Below, piece after piece: positions 25,012-37,939 of a DNA stretch of 64,000 nucleotides. The translations under genes were made by a program, and so were the position numbers. The stretch comes from Moringa oleifera (lineage: Eukaryota > Streptophyta > Magnoliopsida > Brassicales > Moringaceae). The notes under the pieces are model-generated. The model made no database searches. It was given only the letters and a program-made list of their open reading frames with translations, and had not been told where the DNA came from. Location: positions 620,001 through 684,000 of the forward strand of contig JAJFZO010000718.1 in the NCBI GenBank assembly GCA_021397835.1, in the 5' to 3' direction. Each line of letters opens with the position of its first letter. The stretch's first letter is position 1.

Positions 25012-25290
25012 AAGGGTTGGAAACTAGTAAGCAAAGAGACAAAACTTGCTCTCTAAAAGAAATTTTTATTGATTCTAAACTCTTTAATGATCTCCTTTCA
25101 AATTACAAGTGATGTATTTATAGAAGTTTCACAAGGGTATTTGCATCATTATCCTTGTAAAATGTTTAGCCTTATTAAATTTCCAATACAACCTTTAACC
25201 TTTCATGCAATTACTCTAATCACTCTAGAATAGTCACAAAAGTTATTGTCTACCCTTTTGGATTCCAACTACTGGGTTGCATCTGAGCTT
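25012..25290 (-). repeat. LTR of degraded gypsy element, unit A'
   Basis: Paralog of the 2475-2766 repeat, inserted at the same point relative to the MIR395 flank. It is shorter at its right edge, where the gtggattccattcca block is missing. Confidence 0.5.
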
Positions 25291-28200
25291 GACAAGACTC
25301 ATCTTTCAGTTTTATTTTTCACCTTCATAATTATATGGCGAAAGTCAGCAACATTAAATGTTGTAGAGATCCTATAGTAATTTGGCAACTTTATTTTATA
25401 AGCGTTATCATTAATCTTCTGTATAATCCGAAATGGTCCATCAGCTCTTGGAGATAGCTTGACATTTGGGTGATTTAAGAACCTTCCTTTTTGCTAATGG
25501 ATTCAAATCAAGTCTCTTTCCTTGAAAGTATGTTACAAATGATGCTTATCTTGTTGGGCTTTGTACTTTGAGGTTTTTTTTTTTCGGTTGAATTCTTACA
25601 TGAACTTGTTCATGAAGTTTTTTGATTTCTCTTGCCTTTTTTTTTTTTTTTTTTGCCTCCACATTGTAATGATGAATATTAAAAGATGGTGCTAACTTAA
25701 GGGAACTGAGGGGATGAGTGTTATAAACTACCTCAAAAGGATACTTTCTAGTAGCTTAATTAGTGAAGTCGTCGTAAGTAAGCTTTAATTGTGCAAGAAT
25801 AAGATCCCATTGTTTTAGATTCTTCCCAATAAAACAAAAGAGGAAGTTCCCTAAAATTCTATTAATTGACTCAATTTGCCTGTCTATTTGGAGATGACTT
25901 GCACTATTCAATTGGAGTTTGGCACCTCTTCCATGAAGTTCTCTAGAAGTGACATAAAAATTTGTCATGTCAATATGAAATGATAGTTTTTGGGATTCTA
26001 TGAAGTTAAACATCTCCTTGAAGTACAAATTCATGACCTAGACAACATTTTAGTCTTTTAATATGAAATAAAATGTGCCATTTTTGGGAACTTATCTACA
26101 ACGACCATAATAGAATCCTGTTATCACTGAGTTTAAGGTAGTCCAAGAACAAAATCTGTGCTCACATTATTTTAAGGTGCTTTTGAAATTGGTACGAGCA
26201 TATATAATCCTGTATTTTCAATTTTTGTTTTGGTGAAATAATAAGTCCTACATCGTTGGATTATTTATTGAAATCTCGCTTCAATCTTGGCCAACGAAAA
26301 TTTTTCTTAACCAAACCATAGTTTTATCTCTTCCAAAATGTCTAGCTAAGCCATCATCATGTGCTTGCCATATGATTGCTTCTCGAAGTTATTGTTGATA
26401 AATGCGTAATACTTTTCCTTTAAATAAGAATCCATCTCATCTATGGTATTGCTAAAAGGCAGTTTCTTAATAAAACTCCAAGCTTAATCAAAATAAGGAT
26501 CATCTTAATACAACTCCTTGATAATCTCAAATCAAACTACTTTCATTTGCAAAGTGGAAAGCAAGGCATGCCGTCGACTAAGGGCATTAGTTATGAGTTT
26601 TGTCTTCTCGTCTTGTACTTCAATAAGAATGGATAAGATTGAAAGAATTCACTCCAAGAGGCATGTCTTCCACTGATTTTTGCTGAGAGTTCAAATGCTT
26701 GAGTGCCTCATGGCCAAAATAGAGAATAAATTCTTTACTCAATAGGTAATGGCTCCAATGTTACAAAGCTTACACAACAACATAAGATTTTTTTATAATT
26801 AGTGGAGTACTTAAGTTTGCCATTACTGAGTTTTTCATTGAAAAAGGCTATTGAATTCATTTCCTAGCTTAAAACAGCACCAATACCAGTATTAGCTTAC
26901 CTTAAATATTTGCTCAAAATTTAGATGCGTAATATAAGAGCTTTAGTTCTTCAACTCTTCTAAACTCTTGTAGGCTTCTTTTATCCATTGGAACTTGTCT
27001 CTCGTGATGCAGCCAATAAGAGGGGTGACATTGAAACTAAAAATTCTAATGAATTTTGTATAGAATGACGCTAGCCCATAAAAGATCCTTACATCATGGA
27101 CCAATTTAGGACTTGGCCAAATATTGATGATTTCTATCTTGCTTAGATCTACTTGGATGCCTTCAGCAAGTAATGATATACCTAGAAAAGACAATTTCAT
27201 TTGTTAAGAAAGAATATTTCTTGAGGTTGATATATAATATTTTTTTATGGATAAGTTCCAGCACTTAATAGATATGCCCCAAATGTTCTTATTTGGTTTT
27301 ACTATAGATTAGAATATCATCAAAGTATACAATCACTTTTCAAGGAAAGGATGAAGTACTTGGTTCATTAGGTGCATGAACGTGCTAGATGCTTTTGATG
27401 ATCTAAAGGGCATGATAGTCTCCTCACACAAGTTGTATTAGGTTTCAAAGGCAGTCTTCCATTAATCTCTTGGTTGTTGATATGATGATACCCGCTACGA
27501 AGATCTATTTTTTTTACAAAAAAAAAAAAAGATAATGGCACCATGAAGCTCTTCAAGCATGTCATCAAATCTCAATATCAAGAATTAATGTTTTATGGTG
27601 TTCTTGTTCATAGCTTGGCTATCAATGCACATTCTCTTGCTACCACTTTCTTTGGTACTAAGGTTGTATGTCCAGTACAAGGACTAATGCTTTCTTAGAT
27701 CAATACTTTCTTTAATAATTCCTTGACTTAGCATTGGATTTTAACATGCCTTTGTAAATTCATTTGGTATGTTGGTTTTTTAAGAGCAACAACCCTCAAG
27801 AGTGAGGTCCATGGCATGGCATCGTCTAAGGGCATTAGTTATGAGTTTTGTCTTCTCGTCTTGTACTTCAATAAGAATAGACAAGATTGTAAGAATTCAC
27901 TCCAAGAGGCATGTCTTCCACTGATTTTTGTTGAGAGTTCAAATGCTTGAGTGCCTCATGGTCAAAATAAAGAATAAATTCTTTACTCAATAGGTAATGG
28001 CTCCAATGTTACAAGGCACACACAACAACATAAAATTTTTTTATAATTAGTGGAGTACTTAAGTTTGCCATTACTAAGTTTTTCATTGAAAAAGGCTATT
28101 GAATTCATTTCCTAGCTAAAAATAGCACCAATACCAGTATTAGCTTACCTTGAATATTTGCTCAAAATTTAGATGTGTAATACAAGAGCTTTAGTTCTTT

Positions 28201-28480
28201 GTTAAATATTTTGCATAGGGGGTAGACCAAGAAGGATCTCATCAGGCATTAAATCTAAAAATTTAACGAGCAAGTGTCCTACTTTTATTGAACAAGTGGT
28301 TTCTTTGTTTTGTTCAAGCAACAATATAAGACACATGTCTTGTGTTTCTTTGGGTTTCACCTTGAATTAGCTTTTGGATACCAAGGATACCAGTGTCTTG
28401 CCTTTGTTATAGTCTTGATTGATTTCAATGGGTAATAATGAGACCAACTTGATCTTTCACTCTATCATTGAACGTGATAC
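25291..28480 (-). mobile_element. Ty3/gypsy retrotransposon remnant, unit A'
   Basis: Minus-strand pieces are: integrase at 25756-26034 (QIDRQIESINRILGN, then KNLKQWDLILAQLKLTY), RT to RNase H at 26943-27200 (GIQVDLSKIE, then FYGLASFYTKFIRIF) and RT core at 27368-27568 (KIDLRSGYHH). A secondary duplication places a second copy of the 26570-26940 segment at about 27815-28200. No long frame is left. Confidence 0.78.
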
Positions 28481-28489
28481 AAAACATGT

Positions 28490-30529
28490 ATTATTGTGTT
28501 TATTTGATTTCTTTTTATATTAATTATTATTGATTTTGAAATTAGAGATTTATAATTAATCCCATCATTTAAGGATTTGGTACTTAAATTTCCTACAAGA
28601 ATGAACCATAATTTGACGAAAAGAGTAAGGTATATGCTTTTCATGACAAGGTTAAGCAAGGACTTTTAGATTGAGGCTATAATAGGAGCAGCTCACTTGA
28701 TCAATTAGTATGCATCGAAGGTAATAAACTTCAAAGCTTCTAAAGAACCCTAGACCAGAAAGCCACTTAGCTTAAGTCACCTTAGGGTCTTTTGTTAGTG
28801 TTGCTTATACACACTAAAGAGAAGGGAAGTTGGATCATAAGTTTACAAAGGGCTCTTTAGGTGAAGCGTGGTGCAAGCTATGTGACTCTTATAAGCTAGG
28901 ATGTGATATTTGATGACACACTTTCATGTGCAAATTTTGGAAAGGGCTTAAATTGATATGAAAAGTTTAAAAGATTGTCTTTAGGTGCCTCAAAGAGTTA
29001 GTATTAAGGTGGAATCTTCTAACTAACAAGTTTTATCAAGTCTTAAACTAATTCTAGAAGAAATGAACACTAATAGCAACCTTTGACAAATGCAAGCTTA
29101 TTTAAATCTTGAAATCAATAGGTAGAATGTTGATGATCCTAGGTAGTTGGACAATTACTGCTTGGCAATGGATAGGACTATAAGGAATATAAGATCCCAT
29201 GGGAGATTCTAATAGGAGGAATCAATAACTTACTACATATGCCCTTAACTTTCTTAAGCAATATATAGATTTGGAGCTTTCCAACTTCATTGGGGTACTG
29301 TAAAGCCTCAAGTAGCCAAATAGCTTAAGCTAATGAAGAAAAAAGATGCAATCTCTCATGAAAATCTATATCCAAGACATTGTTCGGAGACCAAAAGAGT
29401 AAAAATTGATAGATCATAAATGGATTTACAAGGTGAAGTTGCTGATTGTACTAAGAAATGGCAAGGCTAATAATAAAAGGATTCACCCAAATCTTTTGCC
29501 TTATAATGAAGTATGAAATTATAAGATTAATGCTTGCCTAGGTAGCTCTGAATGGTTAGGAGTTAAAGCATATGGATGTCAAGATTGCATTTTTATGATC
29601 GTAGAAGATTGAATGAGAGCATGTACATTAAACAAATAGACAATTTCTAGGTAAGAGGCAAGTAACATCATGTGTACCTTTTAAAAAAAGTCTCTTCATA
29701 AGTGCAAGTAATTTTCTAGATAGTGGTATAAGAGATTTGATGTATGCATACTATAAGAAGGCTTCAATAGAAGCAACTATGATGCATATGTGTTGTTTGA
29801 GGTAGCAAGTAACGTAGATGCAAACATTTTGCTTCTATATATAGATAATTGCTTAATCACTAGGTGAAGAATAAAAATAAATGATTCTTATGAAGGAAGT
29901 ACGAAGCAAAGAACTCAATATTAAGGACTTAGGATCAACAAAGAAGATGCTAGGCATAAGCATCCTTAGGAACAAAACCAAGAATGTCTTAAGCTTTCTC
30001 AAGAGCATTACTTGCAAAAGATGCTTACTAGATTTTGCATGTAACAAGTTATAAGGATAAATATTCCTTTCAAAGTCCATTTTAAGTTGTTAGCCAAATG
30101 TTCTCCAAGTAGTGATGAAGAAAAGCAAGAAACTTCAAGTCTTCCTTACTCAAGTACAGTTAGCTTTTTAATGCATTCCATAATTTGCACCATACCAGAT
30201 TTTCCCTATCCAATTAGCATGTTGAGTAGGTGCTTGACTAACCAAAATAAGAAGCATTGGTTGGCTATCAAATGGGTAATGAGGTATGTGAAAAATGCTT
30301 GGTACTATGGGTTGAGCTATGGCAAGATTAAGTAAAGGCAACAAAGGCTTATGGGGTGTATTGATTCTAAGTAACTATGTAGGGGATATGGATAAGAGAT
30401 AATCATTATCTACTCATGTGTTTCATTATGGTTGTTGCTGCATCAAGTGAAAAACAAAGTTACAACTTTTATAGCACTCTTAAGCATAAAAGCTGAGTAT
30501 ATGGCTATGACGAAGGGATTTAAAAAGGC
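28490..30529 (+). mobile_element. Ty1/copia pol remnant, unit A'
   Basis: Paralog of 5600-7603. The best preserved frame is at 30087-30335, with the conserved block before RNase H ending HWLAIKWVMRYVKNAWYYGL. A short piece present in unit A near 5900 is deleted here near 28860. Confidence 0.72.
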
Positions 30530-30933
30530 TGTTAATAAATGATAACTATTTATTGAAGTTATAAAAATAACGGTAGAATAATCAAGTGACTAGTAAGATG
30601 GTGAGAAAGATCTAAAAGCACAATAAATGTGGTTAGTGAGAGAATCATAAATAGAATATAATAAATGTTGTCAATAAAAGAGCACAATTTGTTTGAAATA
30701 AACCAACTCTTCACACCTATATATATAAGGTATGCTCCCATCCACATAAGAAAAGAAAATAATCAATACATAGCTTTGGAGTCTCTACTCGCTTACTTTT
30801 TATTATTTTGACTACTAACCCATAAATCTTCTTATTTTACAAAAGCCTCTCATTTATTTTTAGTGTTTTTGAAAATAACCATAATACATTATAATTAAAG
30901 ACCTAACAATTAATTATTCTCAAATTTTCTATG
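30530..30933 (+). repeat. Copia LTR, unit A'
   Basis: Starts TGTTAATAAATGAT and is followed by tggtatcaaaac (30935-30946), a near match to the initiator-Met primer-binding site. It again has pol 3' sequence on its left and gag on its right. Confidence 0.68.
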
Positions 30934-33600
30934 GTGGTATCAAAACTATGCCGATCATTTATTAAGCATAATTTTTTATTAACCTATGATTAATTCAAAT
31001 CGTGTATCTCTGTCAATCTTTAATTACGATTTTGGGTCAATTAAGATTAGGACCTATTTTTGTGCTCAAAATTTGCGAGAAGTTATGGAAACAGCTACCA
31101 TCTTTGAAGATATTATCACTTTTTCAGCTACTCTAAAGAAAATATTGGAGGAAAATATTCAAAAAAAAAATTCTTAAGCGTTATTTTCACTTCAGCAAAC
31201 TATGGCAAATGAGATCTTTCCATGAATCATAGAAGCAATTAACACCAAAAAAGCGGAAGATACATTGTATGACGAGTTCCAAGGAAGTAAAAAGGTACAT
31301 ACTATCGAACTGCAATATCTCAGAAGAGATTTTGAAAATATTAAAGTAAAAGACAATGAGATTGCAAAAGACTATCATTGAAAGATTAAATAAACAATTA
31401 ATCAAATGAGAGCCTATGGAGAAAATATTTCTTACCGAAGAATAGTAAAAAGAATTGATTAGCAGCATAAAAAAAATATGATGCATTGATTTTTGATATT
31501 AAAAAGTTTAAAGATATAGAAAGCCTCTTTAGAGAATACCATTCAATTTAAAATAAAAGTGCAGCCTAAAAAAGTAAAGAAAATTAGGAGAAACTCAAAT
31601 GAGAAATTAAAAAATAAGCAAAATCTAAGAAGACAAGTTAAAAGTAAGAATAATCTTCCTCCTTGTGAAATTTGATTTTTTTTTTTTTTTAAAGGAAAGC
31701 TACTTAAGAAAGATCATTAGTTCCTAGGAAAGCCACAATGCCAAAATTGTAAAAAAAATTGGGCACTTAATAAGAGATTATAGACTAAAAAGAAGTATTC
31801 AAGCTATTTTACTAAGAAAATGGAGGAAGATAATTTTTCTTTTTCATGAATGTTAAAAAGCTACTAAAGAGAAAAGTGACCTATGGTATTTAGACAGTGA
31901 CTATAATAATCATATGATAAAAGATGAGAGCATTTTTGCCAATCTTGATAAGATAAAAACAAAAATAAAGATTAGAAATGGTGAATTAGTGGTGGCAATA
32001 AGTAAAGGTACTATTGCATTAGTATCAAGAAAGAAAAGAAATATATACGTGATATTTTACTATTCCCTAACATAGCTCAAAGTCTATTGAGCGTGAAATA
32101 AATCATAGAGAAAGAATATTCATTGCATTTTAAGGGAAATTCTTACTCAATGTTTAACAAACAAATGATAAAACCCTTGAAATTGTAAGAGTAAGAATGA
32201 AAGAAAATAGATACTTTCCAATATAATGAAGATATGCAAGCAACGTAGTTATGGAGGTGCAACTAGATGACTCTTTACAATGGCACACAAGGTTTGGACA
32301 TTTCAACTTTCATGGCTTGAAGATCCTATATCAAAAGAACATGATGCGAAACCTTTCATCAATCATAGAGAATTAATAACAATGTTGGTGGAGGATGTAT
32401 ACCTGGAAAGTAACATCGACAATCATTTCCTTTCAACAAAGCATGGAGGGCTATGGAGCTTTTAGATTATTCACATAGATTTTTATGGGCCGATGCACAC
32501 TTTAACCCATAATTAAAGCAGGTACTTCATTATCTTCATTAATGACTATACAAGAATTACATGGGTTACTTTCTATGTGAAAGTCATAAGTTTTTGAAAT
32601 CTTCAAAAAAAAATAAAACTTCTGTCGAGAAATGAAGTGGTCATTGTATAGAGACAATAAAAAATAATCAAAATAAATAATATATTTCTAAAGAATTTAA
32701 CAAATTCTCTGTAAAGAAAAGGCATTGCAAACTTAAGTTATTCTCAGCTAGGCTCTAAAGCAAAATGGAGTATTAGAAAGGAAGAATAAAACATTCATAG
32801 AAATAGCAAGAGCAATGTTGATGAAGAAAAATCTGCCAAAACTTTTTAGGTAGAGGCTGTGAGCATCATAGTTTATCTACTCAATCAATATGTAACCGAG
32901 GTTGTGCAAATAAGACACCAGTTGAAGCATGGAAGGGATGAAAGCCTTCAACAAAACATGTCAAAGTCTTTGGACGTGTACACTATGTACATATCCCAAA
33001 ACAAAAGAGAGACAAGCTAGATGAAAAAACAGAAAAAGATTTAGACGAGTCTATAACTTAAGAATAAAGAAATTAATCATCAGTAAAGATATGAAATTTG
33101 ATGAAGAAGCTAACTATAATTGGGATAAGGAAAAGATTGAAAGAGAGAACATCCTAACTTGCCAACTTCTCCCCAATAATAAAGTGAGAACAACTATATA
33201 CACCTAGAGTCACTGACCTTAGGGGAATTAACACCATTGGAAGACTCATCGTCAGAATCATCACCAAGAAGGACAAGGTCATTCACCGAAATATACAAGA
33301 TGTGCAGCTCTAACAATAACAAAGCCGAAGAATTATGAAGTAGCTTCAAAGTAAAACGTATAGATAAAAGTTATAGAAAAAATCAAGATGATCGAGAAAA
33401 ACAAGTGACGGGAACTCATAGATCCACCCCAAAACAAAAAAACATAAGAGTCGAATGGGCCTACAAAACAAAACTTAATCCTGATAACTTGATACAAAAC
33501 CACAAAGCATGACTTGTAGCCAAGGGATAGTCATAACAATTTGTGGTTGATTACAATGGGGCATTTACTGCAGTTGCCAAAGGAATAAGGGATCAGTAAT
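30934..33600 (+). mobile_element. Copia remnant: gag, protease, integrase, start of RT
   Basis: Gag begins at 30986 (MINSNRVSLSIFNYDFGSIK). Integrase sequence follows around 32290-32900, where translation in shifting frames gives IIHIDFYGPMHT-like and YFIIFINDYTRITWVTFYVK-like segments. RT entry sequence lies near 33440-33580. Stops are frequent. This is the continuation that unit A lost at its 9018 breakpoint. From 33600 to 34126 nothing clear is seen. Confidence 0.68.
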
Positions 33601-34126
33601 CAAGTGGATAAGGTAGACACTACTATTGCAAGGCATCATAAGCCGCAAAGTAAGATCATTGTAATGTTAGGGATCTAACTAGCTCTACTTATGTATGAAA
33701 GTTTTGGGATACAATCTCATTCATTAAAAAAGTGAAGGATTTGGGGAATGAAAATGGGTCAGCACGTGCATATTTTCCTTTGTATTAAGAAGAAATACTA
33801 TCATTTGGGATTAAACACTAGCACTTTTTTCTTGAAGCGGGCACTAGAAGAGTACTCATAAGACTATTTCATGTGTCTGAGATACATTTAGTGGGTGGCA
33901 TGCTAAGGCACATGACCACTTTGTTGGCAGTGAAATTTTGCAGTCTAATGTTTCAAGATCCTTTGATCTTGCACGGTGTTGTTTTACTAGAAAAAAGACC
34001 AAAAATGGGAGTTTTAACAGTGGTAGGGAGTAAACATGCTATGCACTGTCGGAAAATACGAAATTCAAAGAAATTCCAACCTTCCTAAAAACTCATACAG
34101 GAACTAGAAAATGGATGCTCTGATAT

Positions 34127-34412
34127 CAATATGGGTATGAAAATGGTAAGCAAAGAGAAGAAAAACTTTGTAAAGAAACTATTGATTCTCAACTCGTTGA
34201 TGATCTCCTTTCAACTACTGAAGATGTATTTGTAGTAGCTTTCACAAGGGTATTTGCATCTTTATTCTTCTAAAATATTTTGCATTTTACGTTTTCAATA
34301 CAACCTTTAACCTTTCATGCAATTACTCTATATCATTATAAAATAGTCAAAGAAGTTGTCCACCTTTTTAGATTTTGAGTTGCATGGGCTTGGACGTGGA
34401 TTCCATTCCACT
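34127..34412 (-). repeat. Second LTR of the gypsy element in unit A'
   Basis: Matches 2475-2766. Immediately left of it, gctctgatatcaat (about 34116-34129) reads on the minus strand as a TTGATATCAGAGC primer-binding site. It is therefore the 5' LTR of the minus-strand element whose 3' LTR is at 25012, and the copia DNA between is nested inside it. Confidence 0.6.
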
Positions 34413-35740
34413 TAGACTCTTAAGAATTCAACTGGAGGTTGAGAAAATGGATAGAGTAACAAGTGATATCAACTGCAAAATACAAAGATCAAATGAAACC
34501 ATAATAGGAAGAAAAAAAATTTGTGAACCCATCAGGAAATTAAGATGAACAATAACAAAAAGGAGAACTAGTAAAAGATATAACCAGTCAGGAAACAAAT
34601 ATTGAAGAAACAGAAGTCATTCAAAATCATATATAACTGTAATTAATCTTCTGGGTTTCAATGGTGGAGATAGAGTTTTAGTGGGTGATAATGAACTACA
34701 AGAACAAGAAAAAGCAAAATTTAGAGGAGAAATTATATTTTGAGTTTTTATGATTTTGGTGGTTCAACATTAAAATGCAAAAGGTTAGAAAAGTTATTTT
34801 CATGTACAAACTAAGCTGATCATCAAGAGTAGACTTGTATTTTCTTTTTTCTTGTGTTTTTTTGGCACTAGAATTTCTTTGGCCATAATTTACCAATTCT
34901 TGTGAGATCTCAAGATCTCAGGTTGTGTATTACATGGACAACATTTATTTTCATTTTTATTTGAGTATGAGAAATCTAACAATTCTTACTCAAATCATTA
35001 TGTTACATGAATCTGAATGTGTATACCAAGCTTAACAAAAACTTGATGCCTTAAATAATAGCAATATACGTGATAACCATTAATAGCAATTGAAAATTGA
35101 AATTTTCCATCATTGAATAAGAATTAATATTTCATGATGAAATTTGACGGACTATTTTGAAAACTTTTGACTGGTGTGGCAAAAAATGCCAATTATCAAA
35201 AGCGAACAATACTGGATTTTAAATATGCTTACAACTGATATGGGATACGTAGGGAGGTTCATGAAGTCTTACGCAAAAAGATGGAGGTTGATAACAGGTA
35301 GAAGAGATCTGGTCAGGATTAATGTGTCCAATGAGTTTTGGAACTTTACAATATGAGATGATTTAACAGGACTATGGTGATTCTAATGGCGTAAATCATA
35401 TTATTGTGTTTTTTCAAAATTTAATGATCTTCCATGTCTATGATTTTCAAATTTAATGATAAAAAATATGAAATCATGGCAATGATCATATGTCAAGAGA
35501 GCCCCTTACAGGGATGGCAGGTACTCCAGCGAGGTGTGTGTACCCATGGCGGCTTTCCTCATAAGCTTAAAAACTATGAGGGTTTTCTTTGACCTAAGGA
35601 AGAAGAAAACAGCAAAGAAGCCCAGCCTACCAGGTGCAAGACATCAAAATATGAACACATAATTCAAGAATAAGTTTGCAACAACAAGAAATTAAGAAGC
35701 TATCAAGGTTAATTAAGTTTCATAAGAGGCATTCTGGGCG
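34413..35740. other. Left flank of MIR395 locus 5
   Basis: No gene is seen. The part from about 34480 resembles 40500-41570, the left flank of locus 6 (shared atggtggagatagagttt block), so the flank belongs to the ancestral MIR395 duplication unit. Confidence 0.5.
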
Positions 35741-35760
35741 GATGCTGTCGTGCTAACCAG

Positions 35761-35878
35761 TGTCAAGTGCCACCCAGGGTTCCCCCAAACACTTCAGTGG
35801 GATTAGGCTAAGCCCTCTGTTAGGGCTCCTTGAAGAGTCCCAATGAAGTGGTTAGGGGAACTCTAGGGGACAGCTGAC
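35761..35878 (-). ncRNA. MIR395: MIR395 precursor, locus 5, minus strand
   Basis: The 21-mer lies at 35777-35797 on the minus strand, canonical except for C at position 20. The star arm (complement of about 35840-35875) is fully kept. It is the cleanest of the minus-strand copies, with a continuous lower stem. Confidence 0.9.
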
Positions 35879-36702
35879 TCTCTCTTTCACTTATTCTCTG
35901 AATTTCATGAAAAGCTAATGCATGCATAGCAAGCCATATCTTTATAAGAGGGTATTCCTTCAATGAGATATATGCTAAAGAAAATGTAACGTTGGCGTAC
36001 ATAAGGAAACGGAGGATTGATCTACACGTGATGATTGAATCTGGTCCTTATTGTGAGGATGGAGGATCCAGAGACGTGACTCTGGTATGGTCACAAGTGG
36101 TCACAAATTCAACCCGCGATTTTCATATGTGGTCCATCCTTAAAGTTTATGAGGGAAGAAGAACATTTCTCCAGCACCAGCTCCATATGCTTAAGTCAAG
36201 GACTATCTTTCTTTGCTGCAAAACATGTGTTAGTTACTTATCTAACATGGTTTTAGCCGTCTTTGGAGTAAGCTACATACTACAAGTAGGGTTAAATACA
36301 TCAAGAGGCTGGCATTATTTTAACTACAGCAGCTGAAGGCAGCATGCAGTAGCAACAATAATTTGACACATGGGCTTATATAGCAGATTCTGCTTAGGGT
36401 TCGCTTGGCCAGCTGAAAGTGAATGGTTGATGGGTATCAAAAGTGAAAAAGAGGCGTAGACGGCTTGTGCCCACAGTCCACTCACCTCTAATATTCTTGC
36501 TCTCATGCATCTATCTAGCAGTTGCGTCTAAGTTCACTGCTCACGGCTTTATCCCAAAAAATCTGTTGTGGTCTATTAACCGCACAAAGACCCAAAATTC
36601 AACCAGGTGCACCAAGAGGAGCTCATTATAAATGGTGGGTATTTTGGTTGCATTCACTTCACCAAGCAATCAATACACGCAGGAGTAAGAATTAATATAC
36701 AT
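35879..36702. promoter_or_regulatory. Bidirectional MIR395 promoter, locus 5
   Basis: The minus TATA (TATAAAGA) is at 35939-35946 and the plus TATA (TATAAAT) at 36627-36633. CACGTG is at 36025-36030, ATTGAATCTGGTC at 36034-36046 and GAGAC at 36071-36075. The ORF at 35992-36336 spans these elements and is not conserved as a protein. Confidence 0.7.
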
Positions 36703-36802
36703 GTCAGGTGCCCCCTAGAGTTCCTCTGAGCACTTCATTGGGGACTTTCTCAAGATCAAACCCTACTGAAGTGTTTGGGGGAACTCCCGGTGTCATTTGA
36801 TA
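36703..36802 (+). ncRNA. MIR395: MIR395 precursor, locus 5, plus strand
   Basis: The canonical miR395 21-mer lies at 36766-36786 on the 3' arm. The 5' arm at about 36703-36742 is fully complementary apart from the usual bulges. Unlike its close relatives in loci 1 and 4, it keeps G at position 6, so it is probably the functional plus-strand copy of the A family. Confidence 0.94.
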
Positions 36803-37900
36803 CAAGGCGAGGTGAGGCCAGTGAAACATATTGCCAGGACTATGTGGTTCTGTTCCCTTTATTGCTTCTGACTAGTTAGGTTTACGTTTTGTTTTTAGCT
36901 AAGTTACTTGATTGCTGCTCATTTGGAACAAAATGAAGGACTCGCTGCTTTGAATGTAATACCTGTTCATCAGCCAAAATGTACAGTACAAATATAATAT
37001 ATCCCATGTATCCTATACTTTAGTCATCCATCTGCTGACAGAAGTTTTTGTTGATCCAATACTCTTCTCTATGTCAAGATTTGGATATACTTTCCTGCAT
37101 ATAACATGTTCTTGTAAAGATCGATAATGCAGGTATGTACATTTATACTTACTGTGGGTTTAGTTTCATCAAACTGCAAATTCCTACGGTTTTTCACTCT
37201 TAGGTCTTCTTCTTGACCCTAAACCTTGGTCTTTAGGAGTGGACAGAAAAGGTCAGCTAAACCATTTGGTCTAAGGTTTTTGTTGCATGACTACACTAAT
37301 CAAGGGAGGACAGTTCAGTAACTTATATATTGAGCTAAACCGGTGACACAAGTGACAGTTTCATGAGCATGGATATGAATTGCATGTCCCTTTTTAGACA
37401 TTTTTTTTTCTGTTAGTACAGCTTGTTTTACTATAAATTACTATTATTATTAATGTTGATATTTATATTAATTCTGCTAATTTCACTAAGATAATTGCCA
37501 TGATCTTATTCAGATCACTCTATAATAAACACTGGTTTTAAGTATTATATAGTCAGTATAATGGAACAGAAGTTTAACGTTGTAGTAATGTAAATTAAAC
37601 TTATTTGTTTTAGTGTTGAAGTGTTGATAAATGCTTTTACTACTCGTGTGATCATCTCTTAAAAGTGGTTATAGTTATGGATAAATAGTAGAAGACAAAG
37701 TGTGTCTCATTAAAGTAAAACAGAACAAGCTAATTATCACACGAGAGAAATTAATACTTCCTGAAGTACTTAGTATCAACATCAAGTGTTGTTCACCATA
37801 GATAGAGAGTTTAACAAATTATTTACTACTCTATGGAATCTATAAAGAAGATACAAATTTCAGTATCAAATTCAGAACTGAAACTGTGTTATAGAACCCA
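36803..37900. other. 3' flank of MIR395 locus 5
   Basis: Paralog of the start of 1123-2474 but with internal deletions and without the gypsy LTR: the sequence reads agaagacaaagtgtgtctc where units A and A' have the insertion. No gene is seen. Confidence 0.5.
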
Positions 37901-37939
37901 CAATCAGTATATGTTTTGGTTAGATTTCTAAATCTATGT

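Noticed and set aside
35992..36336. 114-codon ORF in the locus 5 promoter
   Set aside because: It spans the conserved regulatory elements, and the homologous frames in loci 1 and 4 are interrupted, so it is not a protein gene.
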